This document shows positions 19,085 through 28,245 of a DNA stretch of 64,000 bases, one piece after another. The notes beneath the pieces are model-generated. The model had not been told where the DNA came from and did no database searches. It saw only the letters and a list, made by a program, of their open reading frames with translations. The position numbers were made by a program, and so were the translations under genes. This stretch comes from Methylomagnum ishizawai (GTDB lineage: Bacteria; Pseudomonadota; Gammaproteobacteria; Methylococcales; Methylococcaceae): assembly GCF_900155475.1 (NCBI RefSeq), contig NZ_FXAM01000001.1, forward strand, positions 3,730,881-3,794,880, read 5' to 3'. Positions within the stretch are counted from its first letter, which is position 1; the number at the start of each line of letters is the position of its first letter.

Positions 19085-19753
19085 TCAGCCCGCCCCCAAC
19101 AGCCGCTTGAACAGCGCGGTCCACTGGGAATCGCTCCCTTCCCAGCTACTGGTATCCGGCTCGAATATAACCAAGCCGTCGTCCGCCGCGGGCGGATTGA
19201 CGATCCTGTCCGGGCGCGTCGTCACGACGAACTCTATATCCCTATCGAAGAACCTCGCGACCTCCTGTTTCAGCGCCATCAAGACCCCATAATCGACCGG
19301 ATCGAGGCAAACCTCGGGTATATAGCCGTTATGGATATTGTTCTGGAGATTGGACCATAGGACGATCAGCTTTTTAGCCCGCCCGGCCAGGTCGAAGTTT
19401 TTGCGGACATGGGCGCGTTTGCTGATGAAGTTTTCATAGTTTTCGCGGATCATCTCCAAGCTGCCTTCCTGCCTGGGGAAATCATGCCAAAAATGGAATC
19501 CATACCGGTCCCACCTGGGGCGGCCGCCATGGATATATAACTCTTCGAGCGGCGGGATGGCCGGCCCCCCCTCCCTCAACCATTCGATCACGCACCCAGG
19601 CTGGGTGATGATGTAATCCAAATAAGTACCCCGTTTGGTCAAGTGTTCTATCCCGGTTATCCCGGCAATCAGCTCGATATTCTTATGGGCTTGCCATTCC
19701 GCCTGGCATGAAGTCCCAACGCTCAATATACATAGCTCTCTCGAATACAGCAT
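19085..19753 (-). CDS. DUF1796-like putative cysteine peptidase
   Basis: This 222-aa protein begins with ILSVGTSCQAEWQAHKN, resembling the N-terminal LGxxCxxAxQ motif of DUF1796, a family predicted to be papain-like. A downstream YGFHFWHDF gives candidate His and Asp residues. The C-terminal half (residues 100-222) is of mixed charge, with LIVLWSNLQNNIHNGYIPE. The start at 19753 is preferred because the upstream sequence shifts to AT-rich and low-complexity. The gene converges with the YkgJ fusion. The assignment is tentative. Confidence 0.55.
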   Translation of the reverse strand: MLYSRELCILSVGTSCQAEWQAHKNIELIAGITGIEHLTKRGTYLDYIITQPGCVIEWLREGGPAIPPLEELYIHGGRPRWDRYGFHFWHDFPRQEGSLEMIRENYENFISKRAHVRKNFDLAGRAKKLIVLWSNLQNNIHNGYIPEVCLDPVDYGVLMALKQEVARFFDRDIEFVVTTRPDRIVNPPAADDGLVIFEPDTSSWEGSDSQWTALFKRLLGAG

Positions 19754-19979
19754 AAAAAAACACTCGCACGACACGGATACAAAACAAAAAAACCCTTCCC
19801 ACCGGCCCATACGCCTTCCATAGCCATCGATCCCGAGCGGGAAAGTATATACCCCGGCCCGGCGTCGGCACCGCCGGGGCATCGATTGCCGCAGCCCATG
19901 AAAAAGCGGCGGGGGCATGACGCCACCGCCGCTCGCGGGGAGGAAGCGGAACCCGCCGCCTCCAAGCCGGGAAACCGCC

Positions 19980-22900
19980 TCAAGCCGTAGGATAGGCCGC
20001 CAGCAAATCCGCCCCGATAGTGCCCTTGAGGCTATCGAGATAGGCGGGCGACCGGGCTTGTTCCAGCATGGACTCGGCCTGTTTCAAACGGCCCGGGATA
20101 TCCAGTTCCTGGGCCACGTCGCGGTGGCTTTCCAAGGCGAGGAAAGCCCGCAAATCCTGGCAATGGCGTTCCCAGCGGGCGATATCGCGCTGCTGCTTGA
20201 CCCCCAACCGCCGCCGGTACCAATCCGAACCCAGCAGGGATTCACGGGTGAACAGGGCGCGGATTTCCGGGTCGTGGGCGTCTTTCCCCTCGTATTTGCC
20301 GGTCGCCATGATGTGGAGCAGGGCTTTCAGCGGCGGGCAGGCGTCCTCGATGCTGCCGTCGTCCAGGTAGTGTTGGGCGGCTTGCTGCTGGGCCTCGACG
20401 ATGTTGTTCACGCCATCGACGAACACCGCCATATCCTGGGTTTCCGGCTTCAAAATGGCCTCGTCCATCGCCACGCTGGGATTATCGAAAATCTTGCCCA
20501 TGAAGCGCGACACGAAGCGGTCGGTGATGCGGTAGCCCAGGCGGCTGGCCTGCACCCAACGGCCCTGGTACTCGAAATCCTTCAGCGGTTCCAGATAGCC
20601 CTTGCGGATGAGGAATTCGGGGTCGCGCTCCTGTTCTTCCAGCCGCGCCCAGATTTCCGGGATAAGCAGGCTGATATCGTGATCGACCCGGAGGTTCGGG
20701 CCGATATAGCCCGCCGCGCTGGAAAACCCGGCGTAGCCGGTCACGATGAAGGAGACCAGGGCGTTGTTGAGGTCGGCGGTGGCCCGTAGCGCGTTGAACG
20801 GCCCCTTGGTCAAAGCGCCCTCGCTGCCCGCCCCGGTGGTCGAAGGCGATTTGCCGGTCACGCTACAGATGAAATCCATGAACAGTTCCGGCAGTTCCTG
20901 GTAATGGATCGGGTTGAACACCGCCAAGGGCCGGATGCCTTTTTCCGGCGGGTTGTTGCGGCGGCCGGTCAGCACCGCGTTGACCGGGTTCACCAAGGGT
21001 TGACCCAAAGGCACCTGACGGCGCAACCGGGTGCCGATCTCGGCGGTGTAGGTGCGCAAGGGCTTTTGGATATCCGGGCGCACTTGCAAATAACGCGGGT
21101 TCTTGCTGGGTTTGCCGTTGATGATGCGGGGATTGGCCGAGGACACCACATATTGCCCGCCTTCGGTGTAGGCCGCCTGCAACAGGTTGCGCATGGGATC
21201 GGTGTACTTCTGGAATTCCACCACGTCCTCGACGATGCCCTCCAACTGTTCGCCGATCAAAGGCTCGAAGTTGGCGATGAAATTGCCGGGCTGGGCCATG
21301 TCGAATTCGGTCTGCTTGTCGAAGCCGCGGTGGATGGCCTCGTCCGGGCGCTGGAATAAGCGGTATTCGCAGTTCTTCACCAGCTTGACACTGGCATTGG
21401 AGGATTTGGGCGAGCAATTCGGCAGCACGGTACGGCTGACCACCACGGAGGCGCTGATATCGTCCTCCATCTGCACCTTTTCGGCGGCGATGAAATCCTG
21501 CCGCACTTTATAGGTGCGCCAGTTGCCGGATTTTCCGAGGCCGATACGGAGATAGGAAGCTTCCAACTCGCGCCCGTCCAACTTCAAGGCGTGGCCCGGC
21601 ATCCCGTTGATGACATCGACCGAGAAATGCGCGCGCCAATCCTCGCCCCATTCCGGCTTATAGAAGCGCTTGATGATGAACACCTGCGACAGGATGCGCG
21701 AAGGGATCGAGGCCAGCCATGCGGCGTAGTCCTCGGTGTTACTGGCGGTCGGGGTCAGCAATTTGATGACCGAGCCCAGGCTGCGCTCGGGACTCAGCAC
21801 CTTGCGGCCGGGATCGCGGTCCTCGTGGGCGAATTCGAGCTTCAAGCGGTGGGTGTAATCGCGCTCGAAGATGGAGGCGACCAGGGCCATATCCTCCTCG
21901 AAATCCTGCACGAACACCGGACCGTAAATCACCGCGTCGTCGATGGATTTGGAGATTTCCGACTTGCCGCCGCCCGACACGGTGCAGGGTTTATGGCAGA
22001 ACACGCCCTCAGCATCGGTGCCGATCAAGCGCCAGGACGGGGCGGAAGGATGTTTCCGCATCTCGACCCGGTAGCCGTGCGGCTGCATGTAAATCTTGCC
22101 GGGGCGCAGTTTGATGGACTGTTCGCCCTGGGCATTCTTCCAGCGGATGGTTTGCGAGCGCAAATCCATCCGCAAATCCAAGGGCACATAGACCAAATCC
22201 GGGTGGGTGCGGTCGATGGCGTAACCTTCGGGCTGCACGTCCATGATATCGCCGTAGCGCTCGACCATCTTTTCGAAAGAATAAAGGTCCGGCTGTAGGC
22301 GGGTGCGGCTGTCGGCCCCATATTCCTCGCCGTGGTTGCGGCACTGGAAAGCCAGGGCACCGCCAGCGTGTTCCTCCTCGGCCAGGCCGAACAGGTTGGC
22401 GGCGTAGCTGATCTGGGTTTTGACCTCTTTCTTGCCGTATCCGTAATAGTTGTCGGCCAGGATCGTGACCATGACGCCGCGCAGGTCGCGGGCGGTGATC
22501 TTGAAGGCGTTGCCATCGTTGTAGCGCTCGGCTTCGTCCTGCCAGCACATGCCGTCGGCGCGTTGGCGCGGAGTGGCGTCGTCGTAATGAGGGAGGCCGA
22601 GTTCCTTTTTAGTGAGCCGGGTCAGGTGCGGGGCGAGGAGGATGCAGCCGGTGTGGCCGGTCCAATGCTCGACATCGAGGGCGGCGTCGTTCTCGGGCAG
22701 GTTCGGGTTGCCGGCGTTGCCGAAAATGCTTTCCAGGAAATCCAGGTTGCTGACCAGGTTGCCGGGCGCGAAGCAGCGGATTTCCATGGTCTTCTCGGGC
22801 TGCACGCTGGGAATCTCCGGGCACACCACCGGGCGCAGCAGCAAGGACAGGAACAGCCTGGCCTTTTCCGGCTGGCTGGCGGTGAAGGGCAATTCCAGAA

Positions 22901-23450
22901 GTTCGTCGGGTGGATTCAGGGCGCTTTGCAGCAGGCGGGCGAAAGCCAGCTTGGGCACGGCTTTCTTATCGCCGGGGATCGGCAAGCCGCCCTCGGCGAT
23001 ATGGAACGAACCTTGCGTGGTACGGCGGTCGTTGGCCGGATTGTGCAAGATGCCCTGGCGCACCCGGTAGCTAGACACGATATCGGACTTGAAGCTAGCG
23101 CCATCCGAAGGCAGGGATAATTCCCGCGCCACGCCATAGCGGTCCAGGACCAAGGTGCTGGTGGGCAAATGGGCCTGGCCCTCCTCGCCCAGGTCTTCCA
23201 GATAAGCCGCCAGGAAATCCTGGATGCGCCGGTCCACCGGACAGAGGTGGTGGGTCAACAGGCGGTTCTTTTCCCGGTAGCTCTTCAACAAATCGTGGGC
23301 GATGGACATGAATTCGTCATCGCCGGCCTGGCTGGCGACGGGTTGCCCGGTGGAGGAGAGTTTGAGGTTGATATAAAGCTGCAAACGCCGACGTTCGGCT
23401 TCGGGGTCGTGGGATTGGGTGCCCAGACCTAGTGATTGTTCGATATTCAT
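19980..23450 (-). CDS. Large 1156-aa protein, possible PPi-type PEP carboxykinase
   Basis: This 1156-aa soluble protein has no signal or TM. A glycine-rich loop CTVSGGGKSEISKSIDDAV lies near residue 487, reminiscent of the kinase loop of PEP carboxykinases. A conserved-looking stretch FICSVTGKSPSTTGAGSEG is near residue 860. Length and composition match the unusual diphosphate-dependent PEP carboxykinases (about 1150 aa, EC 4.1.1.38), which interconvert oxaloacetate plus PPi with PEP, phosphate and CO2. That identity is inferred from memory of the family and not proven. The gene is monocistronic. Confidence 0.5.
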   Translation of the reverse strand: MNIEQSLGLGTQSHDPEAERRRLQLYINLKLSSTGQPVASQAGDDEFMSIAHDLLKSYREKNRLLTHHLCPVDRRIQDFLAAYLEDLGEEGQAHLPTSTLVLDRYGVARELSLPSDGASFKSDIVSSYRVRQGILHNPANDRRTTQGSFHIAEGGLPIPGDKKAVPKLAFARLLQSALNPPDELLELPFTASQPEKARLFLSLLLRPVVCPEIPSVQPEKTMEIRCFAPGNLVSNLDFLESIFGNAGNPNLPENDAALDVEHWTGHTGCILLAPHLTRLTKKELGLPHYDDATPRQRADGMCWQDEAERYNDGNAFKITARDLRGVMVTILADNYYGYGKKEVKTQISYAANLFGLAEEEHAGGALAFQCRNHGEEYGADSRTRLQPDLYSFEKMVERYGDIMDVQPEGYAIDRTHPDLVYVPLDLRMDLRSQTIRWKNAQGEQSIKLRPGKIYMQPHGYRVEMRKHPSAPSWRLIGTDAEGVFCHKPCTVSGGGKSEISKSIDDAVIYGPVFVQDFEEDMALVASIFERDYTHRLKLEFAHEDRDPGRKVLSPERSLGSVIKLLTPTASNTEDYAAWLASIPSRILSQVFIIKRFYKPEWGEDWRAHFSVDVINGMPGHALKLDGRELEASYLRIGLGKSGNWRTYKVRQDFIAAEKVQMEDDISASVVVSRTVLPNCSPKSSNASVKLVKNCEYRLFQRPDEAIHRGFDKQTEFDMAQPGNFIANFEPLIGEQLEGIVEDVVEFQKYTDPMRNLLQAAYTEGGQYVVSSANPRIINGKPSKNPRYLQVRPDIQKPLRTYTAEIGTRLRRQVPLGQPLVNPVNAVLTGRRNNPPEKGIRPLAVFNPIHYQELPELFMDFICSVTGKSPSTTGAGSEGALTKGPFNALRATADLNNALVSFIVTGYAGFSSAAGYIGPNLRVDHDISLLIPEIWARLEEQERDPEFLIRKGYLEPLKDFEYQGRWVQASRLGYRITDRFVSRFMGKIFDNPSVAMDEAILKPETQDMAVFVDGVNNIVEAQQQAAQHYLDDGSIEDACPPLKALLHIMATGKYEGKDAHDPEIRALFTRESLLGSDWYRRRLGVKQQRDIARWERHCQDLRAFLALESHRDVAQELDIPGRLKQAESMLEQARSPAYLDSLKGTIGADLLAAYPTA

Positions 23451-24196
23451 GGATTTAAACCTTGTTTAGGATGGACCGGGGCGCGCAGTTTACAGGCTCC
23501 TGCCGCACGCCGCACACCGCCCTCATGCAAGAAGCCAGCCGCCAGGCGGAACATCCCGCCATCCGGGCGGTTCCGGCGGGTCGGAGCCACCCGCAAGACC
23601 CGCTTCCGGGCGGGTTGTGGCGGAACGGCACGATCTTGGTGCTTGGCTCCGCCCATCCACCTTCCGCCCTCCGGCCCTTGCGACCGATTTAGGATCATTG
23701 TCATATTGGGTCGATATAATATAATAAATAAACCATCGCCAATACACAAAAATACCCACATAAAACATTTAATAAAATCTGTCTCAAAAAGCAAAAACAC
23801 CAATATATACTCGATGCCATATCCTGGTGGATTTACCCAGGGTCCGCACCGCCACCTTCCATCGTTCTAAGCCTAGGCCATCTTGTTATCAGCTAAAGCA
23901 CCCGCGTTCATCGACGGATATGCGTGATATAAAGCAAAAACGTCGCGTTATATCACCGCGACATTTTGACATATCCCCAACCTCCGATAATGGGCTATTA
24001 TTTAATTTTCCCCGGCATCGGTTTGGGGCGGAAATAGCGAACCCCCGGCGAATCCCACCATGGCCACCCTACCCGCCCGTATGGATTTGTCACCCGATTT
24101 ATTGCAAACGCAAGAAACTGTTTCCCCGTTGTGATGTCACAACAATATCCGGTTCAATCCCAACCGGAATCACCCGCAGCAGAAGGAGAGAGAGAA
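23451..24196. other. AT-rich intergenic region with palindromic sites
   Basis: This 746-bp region between diverging genes has an AT-rich patch at about 23695-23830 with a possible rightward promoter (TTGTCA 23698, 16 bp, TATAAT 23720). There are two palindromes. GTGATATAA (23924-23932) and TTATATCAC (23948-23956) form a perfect 9-bp inverted repeat spaced by 15 bp. GTTGTGA-TG-TCACAAC lies at about 24127-24142, just upstream of the gene at 24197. Both look like operators. No gene was supported. Confidence 0.45.
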
Positions 24197-24439
24197 GTGT
24201 CAGGAAATCATCTACCCACCGCCCGCGAAGGGCGGCCATCGATCATGGCCCCGGATCGCCTCGCCCCCAATCCATTCCAGCTTTATTTCCGGCTCGACGG
24301 CGAAACCGGCCGCAAGGACTGGTTCTTCACCGCGGGTTCCCAGGTTTTCGGCCCGTTCCGCTCCTTCGCGGAGGCGGACGAGGAACTCGCCGAATGCCGC
24401 GCCATCAGCCAGCGCCCGGTGCCGGCCTGGAATCGCTAG
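24197..24439 (+). CDS. Small hypothetical protein
   Basis: This 80-aa protein starts at a GTG preceded by a purine-rich ribosome site (GAAGGAGAGAGAGAA). An upstream in-frame ATG at 24131 falls inside a palindrome and has no such site. The body reads FQLYFRLDGETGRKDWFFTA, then VFGPFRSFAEADEELAE, a pattern common in small proteins with a FxTxxGxxGPFxSxxxAE repeat (DUF6316-like). Function is unknown; it is soluble and cytoplasmic. Confidence 0.6.
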   Translation: MSGNHLPTAREGRPSIMAPDRLAPNPFQLYFRLDGETGRKDWFFTAGSQVFGPFRSFAEADEELAECRAISQRPVPAWNR

Positions 24440-24454
24440 GGCATCATATTTTCC

Positions 24455-24527
24455 GTAGGGTGGGTGCGCATTCCGTGCCCACCGCGACGGCCTGGAAAGG
24501 GTGGACATGAGTACATACCCACCCTAC
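24455..24527. repeat. REP-like dispersed repeat with 11-bp inverted ends
   Basis: The ends GTAGGGTGGGT (24455-24465) and ACCCACCCTAC (24517-24527) are exact inverted repeats. The interior contains GGGTGGACATGAGTAC. A diverged relative containing GGGTGGGCATGAGTAC lies at about 62917-62985. This fits a non-autonomous dispersed repeat of 70-75 bp. Confidence 0.6.
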
Positions 24528-24579
24528 GCCGAGGACCGTGCACCCAAACCGGAAATGCTCTAGGCAAGCCGGACACGAC

Positions 24580-24628
24580 AAGGCCCGGCCCATCCGCCCG
24601 TTGTTCACGGGTGGACGGGCCGGGCCTT
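24580..24628 (-). terminator. Terminator of the caspase lipoprotein gene
   Basis: AAGGCCCGGCCC (24580-24591) pairs perfectly with GGGCCGGGCCTT (24617-24628), a 12-bp stem with a smaller hairpin inside the loop. It begins 22 bp after the leftward stop at 24651. The stem is very stable, but the T-run on the minus strand is poor. Confidence 0.6.
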
Positions 24629-24650
24629 CGGCGTTTTCCCGGCGGGCGGA

Positions 24651-27230
24651 TCAGGCGCTTTCGGGCACGAAGAAGAACGGGCTGCCCTCGTGTCCGGCAT
24701 GCTGGAGCGGGGCGTATTGCGGCGATTGGCGGAACCCGGCCTTGGACGCCGCGCCCTGGACCTGCCCCGCCACCGAGCGGAACACATCGTAATCCTCCAG
24801 CACCCGCTGGTTGCTGCGCAGCACCCCCAGGAAGGCGTTGGCGAATACCGAATGCCCGCCGCCGCCCTGGTCCAAGACCGGCTGCACCCCGCCCGAGGTC
24901 AGCACGGTACGCGCCTTGCGGCCCGCCATCACCTTCAGCCATTTGGCCCGCTTGTCGGGGTCCATGCCATCGGGGAGCCTGGCCACCGCCGAGCCGGTCA
25001 TCGCCCCGGAATAGCAGGAATCCGCCACCACCATCACATGGCGGGCCGGCAGGATGCCGATGAAATCGGTGATACTCTGGCTGGAAATCCAGTTGGCGGG
25101 ATTGCCCACCTCGGCATCGGTGGGCAGCCAATAGGCTTGCTGGGTGGTCTTGTCGATCTCGCCGTGGCCGGCGTAATAGATCAGCAGGTTGTCTTCGGGG
25201 GTCAGCTTTTTGTGGATTTCGTTGAGCGCGGTCATGATCTGGTGGCGGTTGGCGTTCAACAGCAGCTTGGTGTTGAAGCCATAGCGCTCCCTGAGCACCA
25301 CGTCCAGGCTCTGGGCATCGTTGGCCGGGGTTTGCAGGGCCGGATAGGCGGTGTAACTCTGGTTGCCGATGATGAGGGCGTAGAACTTGCCGAATTTCAC
25401 ATCGCCCGGTCGGTCGATGCCGCCCGGATTGGCCTGGACCAGCGCCGGGGTGGTGGCGGGCGTCCCGGCGGCGACCAAGCTCAGGTCGAGGTGGGAAGTC
25501 TGGTTCCGCTGGTCGGTGGCGGTGATCTTGACCGTGGTCTCGGCCCCGTTCAGCGTGGCGGGGAAACGGAACAGGCCGGCGGCGTCGGGCGTGACCGGCT
25601 GGTCGTTGACCCGCAGGGACTTGAGTTGATCCGGGGCTTGCACCTTGCCGACGATATCCTTGGCACCGGCCCCGACCTGGACCACCTTCATGCCGCGGGT
25701 CAGGGTCGCGGGCGGCTCGATGATCTCGATACCGGGACCGGCCTCGGCCAGTTGAATGGGCGGTTCCTGGGCCTGTAGCGCCAGCCGTTGCGCCGCGTCC
25801 TTCAAGCCGGTGATGGCCTGGGCCTGGGCCTGGAGTTCGGTTTTGCGGCGGTCGATCTCGGCCCGGCCCGCGTCGCCCTGGGCGGGGCGGGTCAGGAGCG
25901 CGGTCAGTTCGGCGGAGCTTTTGCGGTATTGCTCCAGCTTGGCATTCAGGGCGTTCTCGGTGGAGGCGAGTTGTTCGCGGGCCGGATGGGCCGGAGCGGC
26001 GGCTTGGACAGTGGTCGCGGCCTTGGCGGTGGCCTGCGCCGCCGCCAATTCCTTGCGCATCTTGCCGCGTTCCTTGTCGAAGGATGCCGCCATCTTGTTG
26101 ACGCTGGCCTGTTGGGCCTTGAGCTGGGTTTCCTTGCGCTTCAACTCGGCTTCGAGTTCGCGGACCTTGGCATCGTCCCCGGCGGGCGCGGAGGTTTTTT
26201 GCTGGGCCAGATGCTCGCGGAGTTGTTCCAGTTCATCCTGGGATTTGCGCAGTTGCTCCTGTTGGTCCAGCAAATCCTGGCGGGTGGCGTCGAGTTGGGC
26301 ACGGAGCCGCTCGGCCTCGCGGCGGCTTTGCTCGGCGGCGAACTTGTAGGTTTCCAGTTCGCGCCGTTGCTCGGCCCCGAGTTGCCCGGCTTGGTCGGCG
26401 CTTTGGCGCTGGGCGGCGTCGAGTTGCGCCCGCAATTGCTCGGCTTCCTGCTGGCTGCGCTCGGCGGATTGGCGCAGGGCTTCGATTTCCCGCTGTTTCT
26501 GGACCGCGCCCGCGCCCTTTTGCTGCTCGACCGCGGCGAGCTTGGCCCGGAGTTGCTGGGCTTCGCGTTGGCTGCGCTCGGCGCTCAGACGGAGTTGGTC
26601 GAGTTCCTCGCGGGACACTCCGGCCACTTGGGGCTGGCTTTGCTGCTGCAAGGTCGCGGGCGCGGTGGGCGCGGCGGCGAATTGGAGCCCGGCCCCGTCC
26701 AGCCCCGACGCCTTGCCATACCATTGGGCGGCGGCGGCGGCGTCCTTGGGCACGCCCAAGCCCTTTTCGTACAACGCGCCCAGGTTGACCTGGGCCTGGG
26801 CGTTGCCCTGGGCGGCGGCTTTGCGGTACCAATCGGCGGCGGCCCGGTAATCGGGGGCCTGGCCCAAACCCTTCTCGTAAATCTGGCCCACGTAGAGTTG
26901 GGCCGTGGCGTCGCCCTCCTCGGCCTTGGATCGCCAGACCTGGAGGGCGCTGGCGTAATCGGCGCGGTCGTAAGCCACGTATTCGCCGCCCCGGACCTCG
27001 CAATCGGCCTCGGTGGTGCGGATCGGGCGGCGACCGCTGAGATAGGTCATCTGCGAACCCAGCTTGCGCAACTGGCCGGGCAGGAGGCAATCGACCACGT
27101 TGAGCTTGTTCACATCCTCGATATAACCCTCCACGGCCCTGGCGGCGGATGCCTCCGGGGCGGGGGTTTGGGTGGCGCAGCCGGCCAGCAAGACGGTGGC
27201 GACGGCGAAAGCCAAAGTGGTTTTATTCAT
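24651..27230 (-). CDS. Lipoprotein with Sel1 repeats, coiled coil and C14 caspase domain
   Basis: This 859-aa protein has a signal with lipobox VLLAGC (Cys18). Residues 85-175 hold Sel1-like repeats (GDATAQLYVGQIYEKGLG, then GNAQAQVNLGALYEKGLG). Residues 200-480 are a long Gln/Arg/Glu coiled coil. After a beta-rich linker, residues about 615-855 form a peptidase C14 (metacaspase-like) domain starting FYALIIGNQSY. The catalytic His is in YYAGHGE and the Cys in VADSCYSGAM. The mature protein would be membrane-anchored in the periplasm. The substrate is unknown. Confidence 0.9.
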   Translation of the reverse strand: MNKTTLAFAVATVLLAGCATQTPAPEASAARAVEGYIEDVNKLNVVDCLLPGQLRKLGSQMTYLSGRRPIRTTEADCEVRGGEYVAYDRADYASALQVWRSKAEEGDATAQLYVGQIYEKGLGQAPDYRAAADWYRKAAAQGNAQAQVNLGALYEKGLGVPKDAAAAAQWYGKASGLDGAGLQFAAAPTAPATLQQQSQPQVAGVSREELDQLRLSAERSQREAQQLRAKLAAVEQQKGAGAVQKQREIEALRQSAERSQQEAEQLRAQLDAAQRQSADQAGQLGAEQRRELETYKFAAEQSRREAERLRAQLDATRQDLLDQQEQLRKSQDELEQLREHLAQQKTSAPAGDDAKVRELEAELKRKETQLKAQQASVNKMAASFDKERGKMRKELAAAQATAKAATTVQAAAPAHPAREQLASTENALNAKLEQYRKSSAELTALLTRPAQGDAGRAEIDRRKTELQAQAQAITGLKDAAQRLALQAQEPPIQLAEAGPGIEIIEPPATLTRGMKVVQVGAGAKDIVGKVQAPDQLKSLRVNDQPVTPDAAGLFRFPATLNGAETTVKITATDQRNQTSHLDLSLVAAGTPATTPALVQANPGGIDRPGDVKFGKFYALIIGNQSYTAYPALQTPANDAQSLDVVLRERYGFNTKLLLNANRHQIMTALNEIHKKLTPEDNLLIYYAGHGEIDKTTQQAYWLPTDAEVGNPANWISSQSITDFIGILPARHVMVVADSCYSGAMTGSAVARLPDGMDPDKRAKWLKVMAGRKARTVLTSGGVQPVLDQGGGGHSVFANAFLGVLRSNQRVLEDYDVFRSVAGQVQGAASKAGFRQSPQYAPLQHAGHEGSPFFFVPESA

Positions 27231-27269
27231 GTGGCGAAGTCTCCGCTGGGGATAGGCAAACGCGCTGAT

Positions 27270-28157
27270 TCAGGGTGGGGCGGGACCGGACCCAGGAAGA
27301 TGCGGTCCCGGAGCCGGGCCAGGGTCCAGCCGCTTTAGGATAAGCTCCCATTCCGCCTCCCAACAACAACCGTGGCCCATTTTCGGCACGATCACCCGGT
27401 TTCCCGGTGAACGCTTTTGGGCGATGGGCGCGAATACCTGGGGCGGGATCACCGGGTCGTCCGCGCCGAGATAATGGTATTCCGCCACCACGGGGGCTAT
27501 ATCGGCGGGATTGAGGGAACCGGCCAAGGGGCTGTAGCCGTGATAGGCGGTCCAGGCGGCGCTATCCAGGTTGGCGGCCAACGTGACCAAGGCCAGGGTG
27601 CCGGGCAAGCGCGGGGCCAACAAGACCGCCAAGGCTCCGCCGCCGCTGTGGCCGAACAAGCGGAGCCGCCGGAACCCCCGTTCCCGGACGAAGCCGCGCA
27701 CAGCCGCCGCGAGCGCCTCCACCACCTCCGGCCCATAGCGGCGGTCGGTCCACAGCGCCGGGGCACAGCCCGCGTCCTGGGCATGGCCGTAATAGCAAGG
27801 CCGTCCCAGGTACAAGGCCGGGGCCGGGTCCAAGGCCATCAGGCGCAGCATCAAGGGATGGCGCGGCGTGGGGTCTTGGGCGATGCGCCAGCGCGATTCC
27901 CAAGGCGTGCCATCGCCTTCCAGATAGACATGCAGGACCGGATTCGGGCTGGTGGCGGGCTTGTAGAACGCCGCCAGCCGGAACCCGCCGCCTTCCAGGG
28001 ACAAGGCTTGGAAACCCGCCGCCGCCGCCAGGGCGTAAACCCGCGCGGCCGGGGAGGCGCAACCCGCCAGCACGGCGCACAGCGCCGACAGCGTCCAGGC
28101 CCGGACCCATCTCCAACGCGATTTCCGCGCAACCCAAACGGGGCGGACCTGTGTCAT
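27270..28157 (-). CDS. Alpha/beta-hydrolase lipoprotein
   Basis: This 295-aa protein has a basic signal and lipobox VLAGC (Cys33). The alpha/beta-hydrolase fold shows the oxyanion strand HVYLEGDGTPW, the nucleophile elbow LFGHSGGGALAVLL, an acidic residue in YLGADDPVIPP and a C-terminal His in KMGHGCCWE. It is likely a periplasmic esterase or lipase. The gene lies 39 bp upstream of the caspase lipoprotein on the same strand, so the two may be co-expressed. Confidence 0.87.
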   Translation of the reverse strand: MTQVRPVWVARKSRWRWVRAWTLSALCAVLAGCASPAARVYALAAAAGFQALSLEGGGFRLAAFYKPATSPNPVLHVYLEGDGTPWESRWRIAQDPTPRHPLMLRLMALDPAPALYLGRPCYYGHAQDAGCAPALWTDRRYGPEVVEALAAAVRGFVRERGFRRLRLFGHSGGGALAVLLAPRLPGTLALVTLAANLDSAAWTAYHGYSPLAGSLNPADIAPVVAEYHYLGADDPVIPPQVFAPIAQKRSPGNRVIVPKMGHGCCWEAEWELILKRLDPGPAPGPHLPGSGPAPP

Positions 28158-28245
28158 AGCGGGTTTGTGGATTCGGTTTAAACTTGTAGCCTACCCAGGC
28201 GGACCCGCCTTCCCCACCACAAGCAGTCATTCAATCAGAACAACC

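Noticed and set aside
24127-24142. CRP-binding site before the small gene
   Set aside because: The arms TTGTGA/TCACAA are spaced by only 2 bp, whereas CRP needs 6 bp.
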